Below are positions 23,957-32,181 of a stretch of 49,739 nucleotides of DNA, in pieces (the first letter of the stretch is position 1; each line of letters opens with the position of its first letter). The notes beneath the pieces were generated by a model. The model was not told the origin of the DNA. It ran no database searches and saw only the letters and a program-made list of their open reading frames with translations. The stretch covers positions 1-49,739 of the forward strand of contig SVLB01000017.1 of assembly GCA_015068135.1 (NCBI GenBank), in the 5' to 3' direction. Both the position numbers and the translations under genes were made by a program. Source of the DNA: Oscillospiraceae bacterium (GTDB lineage: Bacteria; Bacillota; Clostridia; Oscillospirales; Oscillospiraceae).

Positions 23957-24739
23957 ATGCAGTGCCAAAAACTCAAAACCTATATGGATACCGGACGGGT
24001 GGTATTTTTACCTGCCCGAAGCATCCGCCCCAATCCCGCCCAGCCCCGTACGGTATTCCGTCAGGATACTTTGGACGAGCTCACCGAGAGCATCCGCCGC
24101 CACGGGATCCTGCAGCCCTTATCCGTGCGCCGGGTAGGACCGGCCTATGAACTCATTGCCGGAGAGCGCAGGCTGCGGGCCGCCCAGCAGGCAGGGCTTT
24201 CAGAGGTGCCCTGTATTATCATGAATATGGATGAACGGGAGTCTGCCATGGCGGCTATCCTGGAAAACCTCCAGCGGGATGACCTGGATTTTGTGGAGGA
24301 GGCCAAGTCCATCAGCGCCCTCATGACCCGGTGGGGATTAAGCCAGGAGCAGGTGGCACGGGCTTTGGGAAAAAGCCAAAGTGCCATTGCCAACAAGCTG
24401 CGGCTTCTGCGCCACAGCGGGCAGGTTTTGACCGCCCTGCGGGAGGCGGAGCTGACAGAGCGTCACGGTCGGGCCTTGCTGCGCCTGTCCACAGAAAAGG
24501 AAAAGCTGGCGGCCATTGCCGTGATCGCAAGGCAAGGGATGAGCGTTGCCCGGACAGAGCGGTATATCGAGGAGCTTTTGGCAAATCCCAGGGAGGCTCA
24601 GCCGAAGGCCAATGTGGGGGCTTTCCTGAAAAATGTGAATCTGACCCTGGCCCGGATCCAGCAGTCCGGTATCCCGGCAGTATCCGAACGCCGGGAAACA
24701 GAGGACCGGATCGTGCTGACCATAACCATTCCAAAGTGA
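23957..24739 (+). CDS. ParB/Noc-family chromosome-binding protein
   Basis: A 260-residue member of the ParB/Spo0J/Noc family of CTP-dependent DNA clamps. The N-terminal domain carries RPNPAQPR and the box-II motif AGERRLRAAQ (CTP-binding patch); the central HTH is LSQEQVARALGKSQSAIANKL. The C-terminal dimerisation domain is present. There is no parA beside it, which points to Noc (nucleoid occlusion) or a stand-alone ParB rather than a plasmid partition module. It starts after GAAGGAGG. I found no consensus parS (TGTTTCACGTGAAACA) in the window. The upstream interval 23829-23956 shows no convincing promoter. Confidence 0.85.
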   Translation: MQCQKLKTYMDTGRVVFLPARSIRPNPAQPRTVFRQDTLDELTESIRRHGILQPLSVRRVGPAYELIAGERRLRAAQQAGLSEVPCIIMNMDERESAMAAILENLQRDDLDFVEEAKSISALMTRWGLSQEQVARALGKSQSAIANKLRLLRHSGQVLTALREAELTERHGRALLRLSTEKEKLAAIAVIARQGMSVARTERYIEELLANPREAQPKANVGAFLKNVNLTLARIQQSGIPAVSERRETEDRIVLTITIPK

Positions 24740-24769
24740 CCCCATATGATTAATATGCGGTTCTGAGGC

Positions 24770-24798
24770 TTGTCCTTTTTTGTCAGCGGTGGTATAAT
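24770..24798 (+). promoter_or_regulatory. Promoter of the OFA-like MFS gene
   Basis: TTGTCC (24770-24775), 17 bases, TATAAT (24793-24798), about 30 bases before the TTG start codon. Confidence 0.6.
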
Positions 24799-24830
24799 CG
24801 AAGGAGAAATTTTCCGGGAGGCGACAACCC

Positions 24831-26099
24831 TTGGATGAATCCACACTGGCATCTCCCCAAAAACAAGGTTTTTTACATTCCACCTGGCTGGTAGTGGTCT
24901 GCTGCTTTTTGATGACCTTCACCAGTTTGGGCTTCTGCAGCAGTCCCAAGCAGCTGTTTTTGAAGGCTGTTACCGACGCGCTGGATATGGACAGGACCCT
25001 GTTCTCCTTCAATGACACCCTGCGCTTTTTGGTCACAGCCACTCTGAGCTTCTTCTTCGGCAGCCTGGTCTCCCGGTTCGGCACCAAGAAGATGATCCTG
25101 ATGGGCTTTACTCTGCTCGTCGCTTCCCAACTGCTCTATGCCACGGCAACCACCGTTGCCCTTTTGTACTTAGGCGGCATTTTACTGGGTGCCGGTCTGT
25201 CTCTTACCAGCTCCACCCTGGCCAGCTATATCATCAAACGCCGCTGCACCAAAAATGTGGGAACCCTCCAGGGTCTTGTGATGTCTGCAAACGGTTTGGG
25301 CGGTGCTTTGGCCACAAACCTGGTCACGCCTTTGATCGAAGGCTCTCCCTTTGGCTATCGGAAGGCTTACTTTATGGTTGCCGCCGTTTTGACCGGAGTG
25401 GGCATTCTGCTCATGATCTTCTTCCGGGAGGATAAGGAAAAGCCCCATCAAGCCACTGCCAAAAAGGCCCGGGGGCAGGTATGGGAGGGCATCTCCTACG
25501 ATCAGGCTAAGAAACGGACCTACTTCTATGTCTGCGCCATTTTGGTGTTCTTTACGGGCTTGGTCCTCTCCGGCATCAACGGCATCGCCACCGCCCATAT
25601 GCGGGATGTTGGCATTGACGGGAACACAGTAAAGATGATTTGGAGCTACCACTCCATTGCCCTGATGTGCATCAAATTCCTCACAGGCTTCGTCTATGAC
25701 CGCAAGGGTCTGCGCTTTACCCTGATCATGTGCCAAACGGCCTCCATCACTGTTTTGGTGGCTCTGTCCCTCACCGCGCCCACCACCTTCGGCATCGGCA
25801 TGGCCTGGGTCTACTCCCTGCTATCCGCCATGGCCCTGCCCCTGGAAACCATCGGCGTGACCCTCGTCACCGGTGATCTGTTCGGCAATCGGGATTTTGC
25901 CAAGCTTTTGGGCCTGATGACAGCCCTGAACAATTTGGGGTATGCGGTGGGCTCTCCCGTATCCAACCTGGTCTACGACAACTGCGGCACCTATGTTCCC
26001 GCCATTATCGCCGGTGCGATCCTCATGGGCGTTGTAGCGATTGCCTTCCAGTTCGTGATCACCGCCGCGAGAAAAGACCGCCCCAAGCTGGCTGCATAA
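24831..26099 (+). CDS. MFS transporter, oxalate/formate-antiporter-like
   Basis: A 422-residue major facilitator with 12 predicted helices. It most resembles the OFA and monocarboxylate-type subgroup because of its short loops and the GSLVSRFGTKKMILMG motif between helices 2 and 3. A central cytoplasmic loop lies near residues 195-225. The start is TTG at 24831, nine bases after GGGAGG. No internal Met has a ribosome site, and later starts would remove the first helix. Substrate unknown; an organic acid is a guess from subfamily. It stands alone with its own promoter and ends before a cloverleaf-like repeat and a terminator. Confidence 0.85.
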   Translation: MDESTLASPQKQGFLHSTWLVVVCCFLMTFTSLGFCSSPKQLFLKAVTDALDMDRTLFSFNDTLRFLVTATLSFFFGSLVSRFGTKKMILMGFTLLVASQLLYATATTVALLYLGGILLGAGLSLTSSTLASYIIKRRCTKNVGTLQGLVMSANGLGGALATNLVTPLIEGSPFGYRKAYFMVAAVLTGVGILLMIFFREDKEKPHQATAKKARGQVWEGISYDQAKKRTYFYVCAILVFFTGLVLSGINGIATAHMRDVGIDGNTVKMIWSYHSIALMCIKFLTGFVYDRKGLRFTLIMCQTASITVLVALSLTAPTTFGIGMAWVYSLLSAMALPLETIGVTLVTGDLFGNRDFAKLLGLMTALNNLGYAVGSPVSNLVYDNCGTYVPAIIAGAILMGVVAIAFQFVITAARKDRPKLAA

Positions 26100-26145
26100 T
26101 TGCCAATGCATTGCTGCGCATCATTGTTATGAAAGTACCGCCCTT

Positions 26146-26199
26146 GTAGGGGCCGAAGACCACTTCGGCCCACGGGCCGGTGTAGGCACCGGCCCCTAC
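26146..26199. repeat. Cloverleaf-like intergenic repeat
   Basis: An outer 10-bp stem (GTAGGGGCCG at 26146-26155 with CGGCCCCTAC at 26190-26199) competes with two perfect inner hairpins: GGCCGAAG/CTTCGGCC (26151-26170) and GGGCCGGTG/CACCGGCCC (26174-26195). All lie within 54 bases, between the MFS gene and a terminator. No coding potential was seen. Confidence 0.6.
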
Positions 26200-26252
26200 G
26201 AGTGCGGTGGGAGATACGCCCGGAATTCCTGCTTCCTAAAACCACAAAAAAC

Positions 26253-26284
26253 ACCGGTATAAACGCCATCGCGTTTATACCGGT
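26253..26284. terminator. Bidirectional terminator between MFS gene and acyl-CoA operon
   Basis: A perfect 14-bp stem (ACCGGTATAAACGC at 26253-26266, complement 26271-26284) with loop CATC. It has A-rich sequence on the left and T-rich on the right, and sits between convergent genes. Confidence 0.8.
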
Positions 26285-26291
26285 TTCTTTA

Positions 26292-27212
26292 TCAAGAAAT
26301 GGCAATGTATTCGATATAGCCGTCATGGGCACGGCGGTCGATGCGGCCGGTCTGAAGCAGATAATCGACGATCACCTGCACATTCCGTTTCGCACCCAAA
26401 ACCTTGTGCAAATCGTCCGGGTTGGAGCCGGTGATGGCGATCACATTGGCCGTCAGCCGTTCCAGGGGGATATACTCCCGGCACTGATCCTCCACGATCT
26501 GGATCTTCTGCCGCATATTGTCAATATTCTCCTGGGCCAGCTCCCGGATAGAGTCCACCACACCGTTATGGGCCAGGATATAGCGGTTATAGTTCAGTTC
26601 CCGGCAGAAGGCCTTGGCCTCCAGATCCGTCGCACACTGACTGCAATAAGGGATCCGCACCGCACGGAGCACATCCTGGCTCAAAATGGTATCGGACAGA
26701 TATGCTACCCCGTCCGGGGTCACAAAGCCCATATTCTCCACAGCATGACCGGGCAGGCTGATCACCCCAAACCGGTGACCGCAAACCACCACATCATCGG
26801 TATTGGGATCGATCAGGTGATCCGTCGCGGACAGATAGGGACCCACCAGGGGAACGGACATAAAGGAGGTCTCAAAGGTAGCCATCCTTGCCATTCCGGG
26901 GTTATTCAGCATGGCGGAAGCATAATAGGACATATAGGTATGCGCCCCATATTTTTCCTTCAGAGGCCGCAGGTTCCCGATGTGATCCATGTGGAAATGG
27001 CTCACAAGAATGGAGTGGATGCGAATATCCTCCTGCTCCAGCAGCGCCAAAAGTCCCTCCCGGTCCGTCAGCTTCATGCCGGTATCGATCATTACCGCAT
27101 TCTGCCGGTCCGGCATATACAGCGCGATCCGGCAGGAGCCGGTGACGATGCACCAGGTATCCCCCAGCACATGCTCCAAAACCACCGGCTTACGCCGTTT
27201 TTCCAGGTTCAT
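26292..27212 (-). CDS. MBL-fold metallohydrolase, last gene of the acyl-CoA operon
   Basis: A 306-residue metallo-beta-lactamase-fold hydrolase. The zinc motif HxHxDH is present as SHFHMDHIG (about residue 79-87). Further metal ligands are likely the His in LPGHAVENMGF and the Asp in YLSDTI. The C-terminal 90 residues are helical. Related proteins include thioesterase and glyoxalase II-like hydrolases. Its position at the 3' end of a CoA-ester operon suggests hydrolysis of a thioester or of a lactone, but this is inference. It begins three bases after the SDR stop with no clear ribosome site of its own, so translation is probably coupled. Confidence 0.82.
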   Translation of the reverse strand: MNLEKRRKPVVLEHVLGDTWCIVTGSCRIALYMPDRQNAVMIDTGMKLTDREGLLALLEQEDIRIHSILVSHFHMDHIGNLRPLKEKYGAHTYMSYYASAMLNNPGMARMATFETSFMSVPLVGPYLSATDHLIDPNTDDVVVCGHRFGVISLPGHAVENMGFVTPDGVAYLSDTILSQDVLRAVRIPYCSQCATDLEAKAFCRELNYNRYILAHNGVVDSIRELAQENIDNMRQKIQIVEDQCREYIPLERLTANVIAITGSNPDDLHKVLGAKRNVQVIVDYLLQTGRIDRRAHDGYIEYIAIS

Positions 27213-27215
27213 AGA

Positions 27216-27962
27216 TTACATGCAGATGGCGCCGCCGCTGGCGAAAATGGTCTGGCCAGAGACCCAGCTGGAATCCTCGGTGCAGAGGAAGGCGGTGAGG
27301 GAGGCGATCTCGTCGGGATCTGCCATACGCTGCATGGGGTGACGGGCCACAGCGGCATTGAACTTCTCCTCACCCACAGCGCGCATCATCTCGGTATCGA
27401 TGTAGCCGGGGGCGATGCAGTTCATGCGGACATTCTTCCGACCCAGCTCCTTGGCCATGGTACGGGTGAAGCCCTGCATAGCGGCCTTGGTGGCAGCATA
27501 GTTAGCCTGACCGGGGTTGCCCATCAGAGAGGTGGAGGAGATATTGACGATGGCACCGCTCTCCTGCTCGCGCATGATGGGAACTACGAACTTGCACAGG
27601 TTGTACATGCCGTTGAGGTTAATGTTGATAACGGTGTACCACTCGTCGTCAGTCATCTTGTGGAAAATACGGTCACGGGTAACACCTGCGTTGTTTACCA
27701 GCACATCCACACGGCCAAACTTTGCCACAGTGGCATCCACAGCAGCCTTGACCATATCGGAATCGGCAACATTACACTTAATGGCAATGACCTTCTCACC
27801 GGTAGGATCCAGCTCCTTGGCAGTAGCCTCTGCCAGGGCCAGGTCCCACTCCAAAATGGCGACACCGGCGGCCTCCTCAGCCAAAAAACGCTTGGCAATG
27901 GCCTTGCCGATGCCCTTACCGGCGCCGGTAACGATACAGTACATACCCTTCATGTTTTTCAT
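27216..27962 (-). CDS. Short-chain dehydrogenase/reductase (FabG-like)
   Basis: A 248-residue NAD(P)-dependent SDR, usual length. The cofactor motif TGAGKGIGKA (N-terminus), the NNAG motif and the catalytic Ser...Tyr-x3-Lys (NISSTSLMGNPGQANYAATK) are intact. In this operon it probably oxidises or reduces a 3-hydroxyacyl/3-oxoacyl-CoA or a ring hydroxyl. It is the only SDR of the three in the operon with every motif intact and no frameshift. It starts 13 bases after the crotonase 1 gene. Confidence 0.92.
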   Translation of the reverse strand: MKNMKGMYCIVTGAGKGIGKAIAKRFLAEEAAGVAILEWDLALAEATAKELDPTGEKVIAIKCNVADSDMVKAAVDATVAKFGRVDVLVNNAGVTRDRIFHKMTDDEWYTVININLNGMYNLCKFVVPIMREQESGAIVNISSTSLMGNPGQANYAATKAAMQGFTRTMAKELGRKNVRMNCIAPGYIDTEMMRAVGEEKFNAAVARHPMQRMADPDEIASLTAFLCTEDSSWVSGQTIFASGGAICM

Positions 27963-27975
27963 GATAAAACTCTCC

Positions 27976-28749
27976 TTATTTGTTCTGGAATTTCGGTTGA
28001 CGTTTTTCTCTCAGGGCCGCAAGACCTTCCTTGCAGTCCAGGGATTTTGATGCGTAAGGACCAATCTCCGCTTCCCGGGCAAAGCCGGCAGCAAAAGCCT
28101 CGTTGCGGAAGCCGTTCATCACCCGTTTGGCAGCGGTGATGGACCGGGGGGCCTTGGTGGCGATCAGGTGGGCAAGTTCCAAGGCCTTTTCCACCAGCTG
28201 CTCGGGAGGATAGACCTCCTGGCAGACACCGTAGCGGACAGCCTCCTGACCGGACAGTCTGGCGGCTGTGTAGAACATCCGCTTGGCATTGGCTTCGCCA
28301 ATGAGCCAGGGCAGCCGGGTATTGCCGCCGTAGGCAGCGATCAGGCTGAGATTGGCTTCTGTCAGGCCGATCTTGGCAGTCTCGGAGGCATAGCGGATGT
28401 CGCAGCACAGGGCAAGCTCCAGACCACCGCCCAGGCAATGGCCCTCGATGGCGGCAATGATGGGCAGTCGGCAGTTTTCGACCTGATTGTAGCAGTTCTG
28501 TCCAATGATGGTATTGGTACCCTTGGGGAATACCCCAAAGGTATTCACATCAGCACCGGCGCAGAAGGCCCGCTGATTACCGGTAAGCACCACACAACGC
28601 ATGGTATCATCGGCAGAAAGCTCTGTAAAGCAATCCCGAAGCTGGAACAGAAGATCCGGTGACATGAGGTTCAGCGGCCCGTTGTTCAGGGTCATAAGGA
28701 CCACACCGTCGTCAAACCGCTCCAGCTTCAAAAGGCTGTATTCGTTCAT
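27976..28749 (-). CDS. Enoyl-CoA hydratase/crotonase 1
   Basis: A 257-residue crotonase-fold enzyme that would hydrate an enoyl-CoA. The oxyanion-hole region (AFCAGAD) and both catalytic acids expected of a hydratase are present: Glu in LGGGLELAL and Glu in LTEANLSL. The start at 28749 overlaps the stop codon of crotonase 2 (ATGA), with AAAGGTGG 11 bases upstream. The longer in-frame version lies inside the neighbouring gene and is rejected. It probably works with the second crotonase on different substrates. Confidence 0.9.
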   Translation of the reverse strand: MNEYSLLKLERFDDGVVLMTLNNGPLNLMSPDLLFQLRDCFTELSADDTMRCVVLTGNQRAFCAGADVNTFGVFPKGTNTIIGQNCYNQVENCRLPIIAAIEGHCLGGGLELALCCDIRYASETAKIGLTEANLSLIAAYGGNTRLPWLIGEANAKRMFYTAARLSGQEAVRYGVCQEVYPPEQLVEKALELAHLIATKAPRSITAAKRVMNGFRNEAFAAGFAREAEIGPYASKSLDCKEGLAALREKRQPKFQNK

Positions 28750-29552
28750 TTCAGTGTCTTCCACCTTTCCAGGGGAGCGGGATCGTACACCGGCTCCCGG
28801 TGAGCCAGTCTGGCACGGGCGCATTCGGTTCTGTTGGGGTCGGGTCCCAACAGCTGCTCATTGCCTCTGGCACGCATACGGGACTGCAGATCCACCACAT
28901 CGTACTGCTCCAGCTCGCCCTCGATGATGGTCATCTTGGAAGCCCACAGTGCCGCGGGATACTGCTTGGCGATCTTCTTGGCAACAGCCATGGCAGTATC
29001 AAACAGCTGATCCTTGGGAACGACCTCCTGGACAACACCCCAATGCTTCAGCTCTTCCGCAGTAAAGGGGGTCGCAGTGTAGAAGTGGTAGCGGGCCACC
29101 TTGTCGGGAACGATCCGCAAAAGCCAGACCGGACCGCCCACAGTGCCCACGGTGATCTCCGGGAAGTTAAACAGGGCATCGTCGGAAGCCACCACCACAT
29201 CACAAAGGCTTGCGTAGGCAAAGCCCATGCCGATCACATGGCCATGGCAGGCCGCCACCATGGGGACGCGGCACCGGTGCAGAGCCCGGAAGGAAGCATC
29301 GATGGTGGGATTGACGCGCTTTCTGAAGTCAGGATCCTTGGACTGGCTGGCCTCCTTCAGGTCATGGCCGGCACAGAACATCCGGCCCTCTGCCCGAAGA
29401 ATACAGCAGTACACATCGATCCGGGAGTTCAGCTCTTCAAAGATCTCCGTCAGGCCAACACGAATGGATTCGCATACGGCATTGACCGGGGGGCGGTCAA
29501 TGGTAATGATACCAATATGGTCAACGACCTCAAATTTAATATATTCACACAT
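28746..29552 (-). CDS. Crotonase-fold protein 2, lacking one hydratase Glu
   Basis: A 268-residue crotonase-superfamily protein. The CoA-binding/oxyanion segment MFCAGHDLKEA is present. The second acid is kept (NFPEITVG), but at the position of the first catalytic Glu the motif reads IGMGFAYASLCD, with Ala replacing the Glu found in crotonase 1 (LGGGLELALCCD). It may therefore not be a simple hydratase. Isomerase, hydrolase, lyase and C-C-cleaving crotonases lack this residue. The start at 29552 (AAGGTG six bases upstream) is preferred to 29579. It follows the thiolase gene by ten bases. Confidence 0.85.
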   Translation of the reverse strand: MCEYIKFEVVDHIGIITIDRPPVNAVCESIRVGLTEIFEELNSRIDVYCCILRAEGRMFCAGHDLKEASQSKDPDFRKRVNPTIDASFRALHRCRVPMVAACHGHVIGMGFAYASLCDVVVASDDALFNFPEITVGTVGGPVWLLRIVPDKVARYHFYTATPFTAEELKHWGVVQEVVPKDQLFDTAMAVAKKIAKQYPAALWASKMTIIEGELEQYDVVDLQSRMRARGNEQLLGPDPNRTECARARLAHREPVYDPAPLERWKTLK

Positions 29553-29562
29553 AGCATTCACC

Positions 29563-30726
29563 TTAGTCACAGTTTTCAAAAATTGCTGCTACGCCCTGAC
29601 CGCCACCCACGCAGAAGGTGATGGCACAGCGTTCGCCGCCCTGGCGCTTGAAGATACCGGCGGCCTTGGCAGCCAGATTGATGCCGGTCGCGGAATAGGG
29701 GTGGCCCAAAGCGATACCGCCGCCACGGACATTGAGGATCTCCGTGGGGATATTCAGCTCACGCTGGCAAGCCAAAGTTTGACAAGCAAACGCTTCGTTA
29801 CATTCAATGAAGGAGAAGTCGGTGATCTGCATACCGTTGCGCTTCATGATCTTCTGCATAGCGGGAATGGGACCCAGACCCATATACCGGGGATCCACAC
29901 CGGCTACCGCAAAGTCCACAAACCGCATCAAAGGCTTCAGACCCAGGCTTCTTGCCTTTTCCTCCTCCATCAGCACGCAGGCGGCAGCACCGTCGTTCAA
30001 AGGAGAGCAGTTGCCGCCGGTACACACGCCGCGGGCTACGGGCCGCAGCTTTGCCAAAGCCTCCACAGTCGTTCCGGGACGCAGGATCTCGTCGGTATCC
30101 ACGATCAGCGGATCCGCCTTTTTCTGCGGAACGGAGATGGGGACAATATGCTCCGGGTACAGACCTTCCTTGTAACCCAGCTCTGCCAAATTCTGGCTTC
30201 TGCAGGCATACTCGTCACATTCTTCACGGGTGATGCCGTACTTTTTCGCCACATTTTCGGCAGTCGTCAGCATATTGGGGTCACCGTAGGGTTCCTTGGG
30301 GCTGGAGTACTGGAAATTCAGACGGGGCGTGCCGTTTTCATAGGGGTTGTCGTTTTGCAGGTAGAAGAAGCGACGGGAGTCCTGCTCCACACCGCCTGCC
30401 ATGTACACATCACCGGCGCCGGTGGTGATCATGGCGCAGGCAGTGGTAATGGCGCTCAAACCGGTGCCGCAGCCACGGTTGACGGTCAGGCAGGCAGTAG
30501 CCTCGCTCATACCGGCGTGCAGCCATACATACCGGGCGGGGGTCAGATACCGGGGGATGTTGCCCCAAATGTTTTCCTCTACCATGGAGCTGTCGATGCC
30601 CGCCCGGGCAATGGCTTCCTTAATGACCACATCCGTCAGATCCAGGCGGTCCAGATTCTTGAACACACCGCCCATTTTACCCACAGGGGTACGGACGGCA
30701 GAAACCAACACAGCATTTCTCATCAT
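29563..30726 (-). CDS. Thiolase C (acetyl-CoA C-acyltransferase family)
   Basis: A 387-residue thiolase that cleaves a 3-oxoacyl-CoA with CoA, or runs the reverse condensation. The nucleophile Cys is in NRGCGTGLSA, the His in LGHPYSATG and the second Cys in FCVGGGQG. The motif GHPYSATG differs from the usual GHPxGxSG and is shared with thiolase B (32182-33345), so these two form a subfamily distinct from thiolase A. The start codon follows GAGAGG. The neighbours are a frameshifted SDR upstream and crotonase 2 downstream. Confidence 0.93.
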   Translation of the reverse strand: MMRNAVLVSAVRTPVGKMGGVFKNLDRLDLTDVVIKEAIARAGIDSSMVEENIWGNIPRYLTPARYVWLHAGMSEATACLTVNRGCGTGLSAITTACAMITTGAGDVYMAGGVEQDSRRFFYLQNDNPYENGTPRLNFQYSSPKEPYGDPNMLTTAENVAKKYGITREECDEYACRSQNLAELGYKEGLYPEHIVPISVPQKKADPLIVDTDEILRPGTTVEALAKLRPVARGVCTGGNCSPLNDGAAACVLMEEEKARSLGLKPLMRFVDFAVAGVDPRYMGLGPIPAMQKIMKRNGMQITDFSFIECNEAFACQTLACQRELNIPTEILNVRGGGIALGHPYSATGINLAAKAAGIFKRQGGERCAITFCVGGGQGVAAIFENCD

Positions 30727-30747
30727 GCGTATCCTCTCTTTCTACCG

Positions 30748-31493
30748 TCAGACACACATTCTGCCGTCGGTTACGATGATCCGCTCGCCATTGACGAAGG
30801 AGGAATCATCGCAGGACAGGAATGCGATCACAGAGGCCATCTCCTCCACGGAGCAGGGACGGTTCCGGGGGAACGCAGCCATTTTGACCTTCAGCTTATC
30901 TTCCGGTACGGTTTTGATCATATCCGTATCCACGGCTGCAGGACAGACTGCATTGGAGGTGATGTTATACTTGGCATACTCCTTGGCCAGCACACGGGTC
31001 AGACCCAGCACGCCATGCTTGGCGGCGGCATAGTTGGACTGACCGAAGGCGCCGCCGTAGCCCATGGAGGAGATATTTACGATCTTGCCGTACTCCTGCT
31101 CGATCATGCCGGGGAGCACCTGCTGGCAGCAGTACACCAGGCTCGACAGGTCAACATTCAGCACCAGCTCCCAATCCTCTACGGGAAGATTGATAATGGT
31201 ACGGTCACGGACGATACCGGCACAGTTGACCAAAATATCGATGCGGCCGAAGGCTGCGCGGATCTCATCAAAGCAGCGCTGTACATCCTCAGGGATAGCA
31301 ACATTGCACTTGAAGGCAAAGGCACGGGTCCCGGTGGATCCAGCTCCTTCGCGGTGGCCTGAGCGGCTTCCAGGTTCATATCCACCAGGGCGACCTTTTC
31401 AATGCCGTCGTCTAAGTAGCGCTTCACAGCACCAGCACCGATACCCTTGGCGGCACCGGTAACAACAGCGATCTTTCCGGTAAAATTACTCAT
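30748..31493 (-). pseudogene. Short-chain dehydrogenase gene with a -1 frameshift
   Basis: A FabG-like SDR interrupted by one missing base. The 5' part (from the ATG at 31493, good GGGAGG site) encodes TGAAKGIGAG and runs to KELDP. The correct continuation (TRAFAFKCNV..., VNCAGIVRDRT, NISSMGYGGAFGQSNYAAAK, to the stop at 30748) lies in another frame. Restoring one base between 31335 and 31336 (a CCN proline codon) would give a normal protein of about 249 residues, parallel to ELDPTG in the SDR at 27216-27962. All catalytic residues downstream are preserved, so the break is very recent or a sequencing/assembly error. Confidence 0.8.
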
Positions 31494-31508
31494 AATTCCA
31501 TCCTCCCA

Positions 31509-32168
31509 TCAAGCTTTGGTCCAGTCTTTGATGACCTTGACGACCTGACCGTGGAGGGCTCTGCCCTCTTCGGAGGCAAGCAGGGTCACAGTCTTGGCTA
31601 CGTCCTCGGGGGTTGCGCTTGCAGTGGGGATCACTGTGTTGACGGTAACGCCGTACTTCTCGGACTCTCTGGAGCAGGTGCCGTTATAGCCCAGGGCGGA
31701 GGCCTTGGTGATGGCGTAGGCCGCGTTGCCCACAGTGCCGTAAGCGGCATCGTCGGAGAAGAGGATCACCTCGCCGGTTTTCCGGGCCTTCATATCCGCA
31801 AAGACCTGCTTGCAGCAGTAGAACAGGCTGTGGACATTGACTGCCAGGACCTGATTCCATTCCTGGGGCGTGGTCTCCAGCAGGGTCTTTTTGCAAACGG
31901 CATTGGGGTTGCAGACAAGAATATCTACAAAGCCGAGCTCCGCCTTAATGGCATCAAAGGCACGGGTCACATCGGCAAAGTCGGCAATGTTGCATACCAT
32001 CGCCTGACAGACAGCGCCCTGTTCCCGGACAGCGGCTTCGCTTTCCGCATTTTCGCACAGAATCACCACAGCCTTGGCATCCCCCAGGGCAAATTCCTTT
32101 GCCATTGCCAGGGAATTGGGCTGGGCGCCGCCGGTAATTACCACGATTTTATCGGTAAATTTTCCCAT
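31509..32168 (-). CDS. Atypical short-chain dehydrogenase
   Basis: A 219-residue SDR-fold protein, about 30 residues shorter than its two operon neighbours, mainly before the C-terminus. The catalytic Ser and Tyr-x3-Lys are in place (FSDDAAYGTVGNAAYAITK). The cofactor loop, however, reads TGGAQPNSLA instead of TGxxxGxG, and the NNAG motif reads NPNA. It may bind its nucleotide differently, have lost activity, or serve as a partner subunit for another SDR. It starts 15 bases before the frameshifted SDR gene on the minus strand and 13 bases after thiolase B. Confidence 0.8.
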   Translation of the reverse strand: MGKFTDKIVVITGGAQPNSLAMAKEFALGDAKAVVILCENAESEAAVREQGAVCQAMVCNIADFADVTRAFDAIKAELGFVDILVCNPNAVCKKTLLETTPQEWNQVLAVNVHSLFYCCKQVFADMKARKTGEVILFSDDAAYGTVGNAAYAITKASALGYNGTCSRESEKYGVTVNTVIPTASATPEDVAKTVTLLASEEGRALHGQVVKVIKDWTKA

Positions 32169-32181
32169 TATTCTATCCTCC

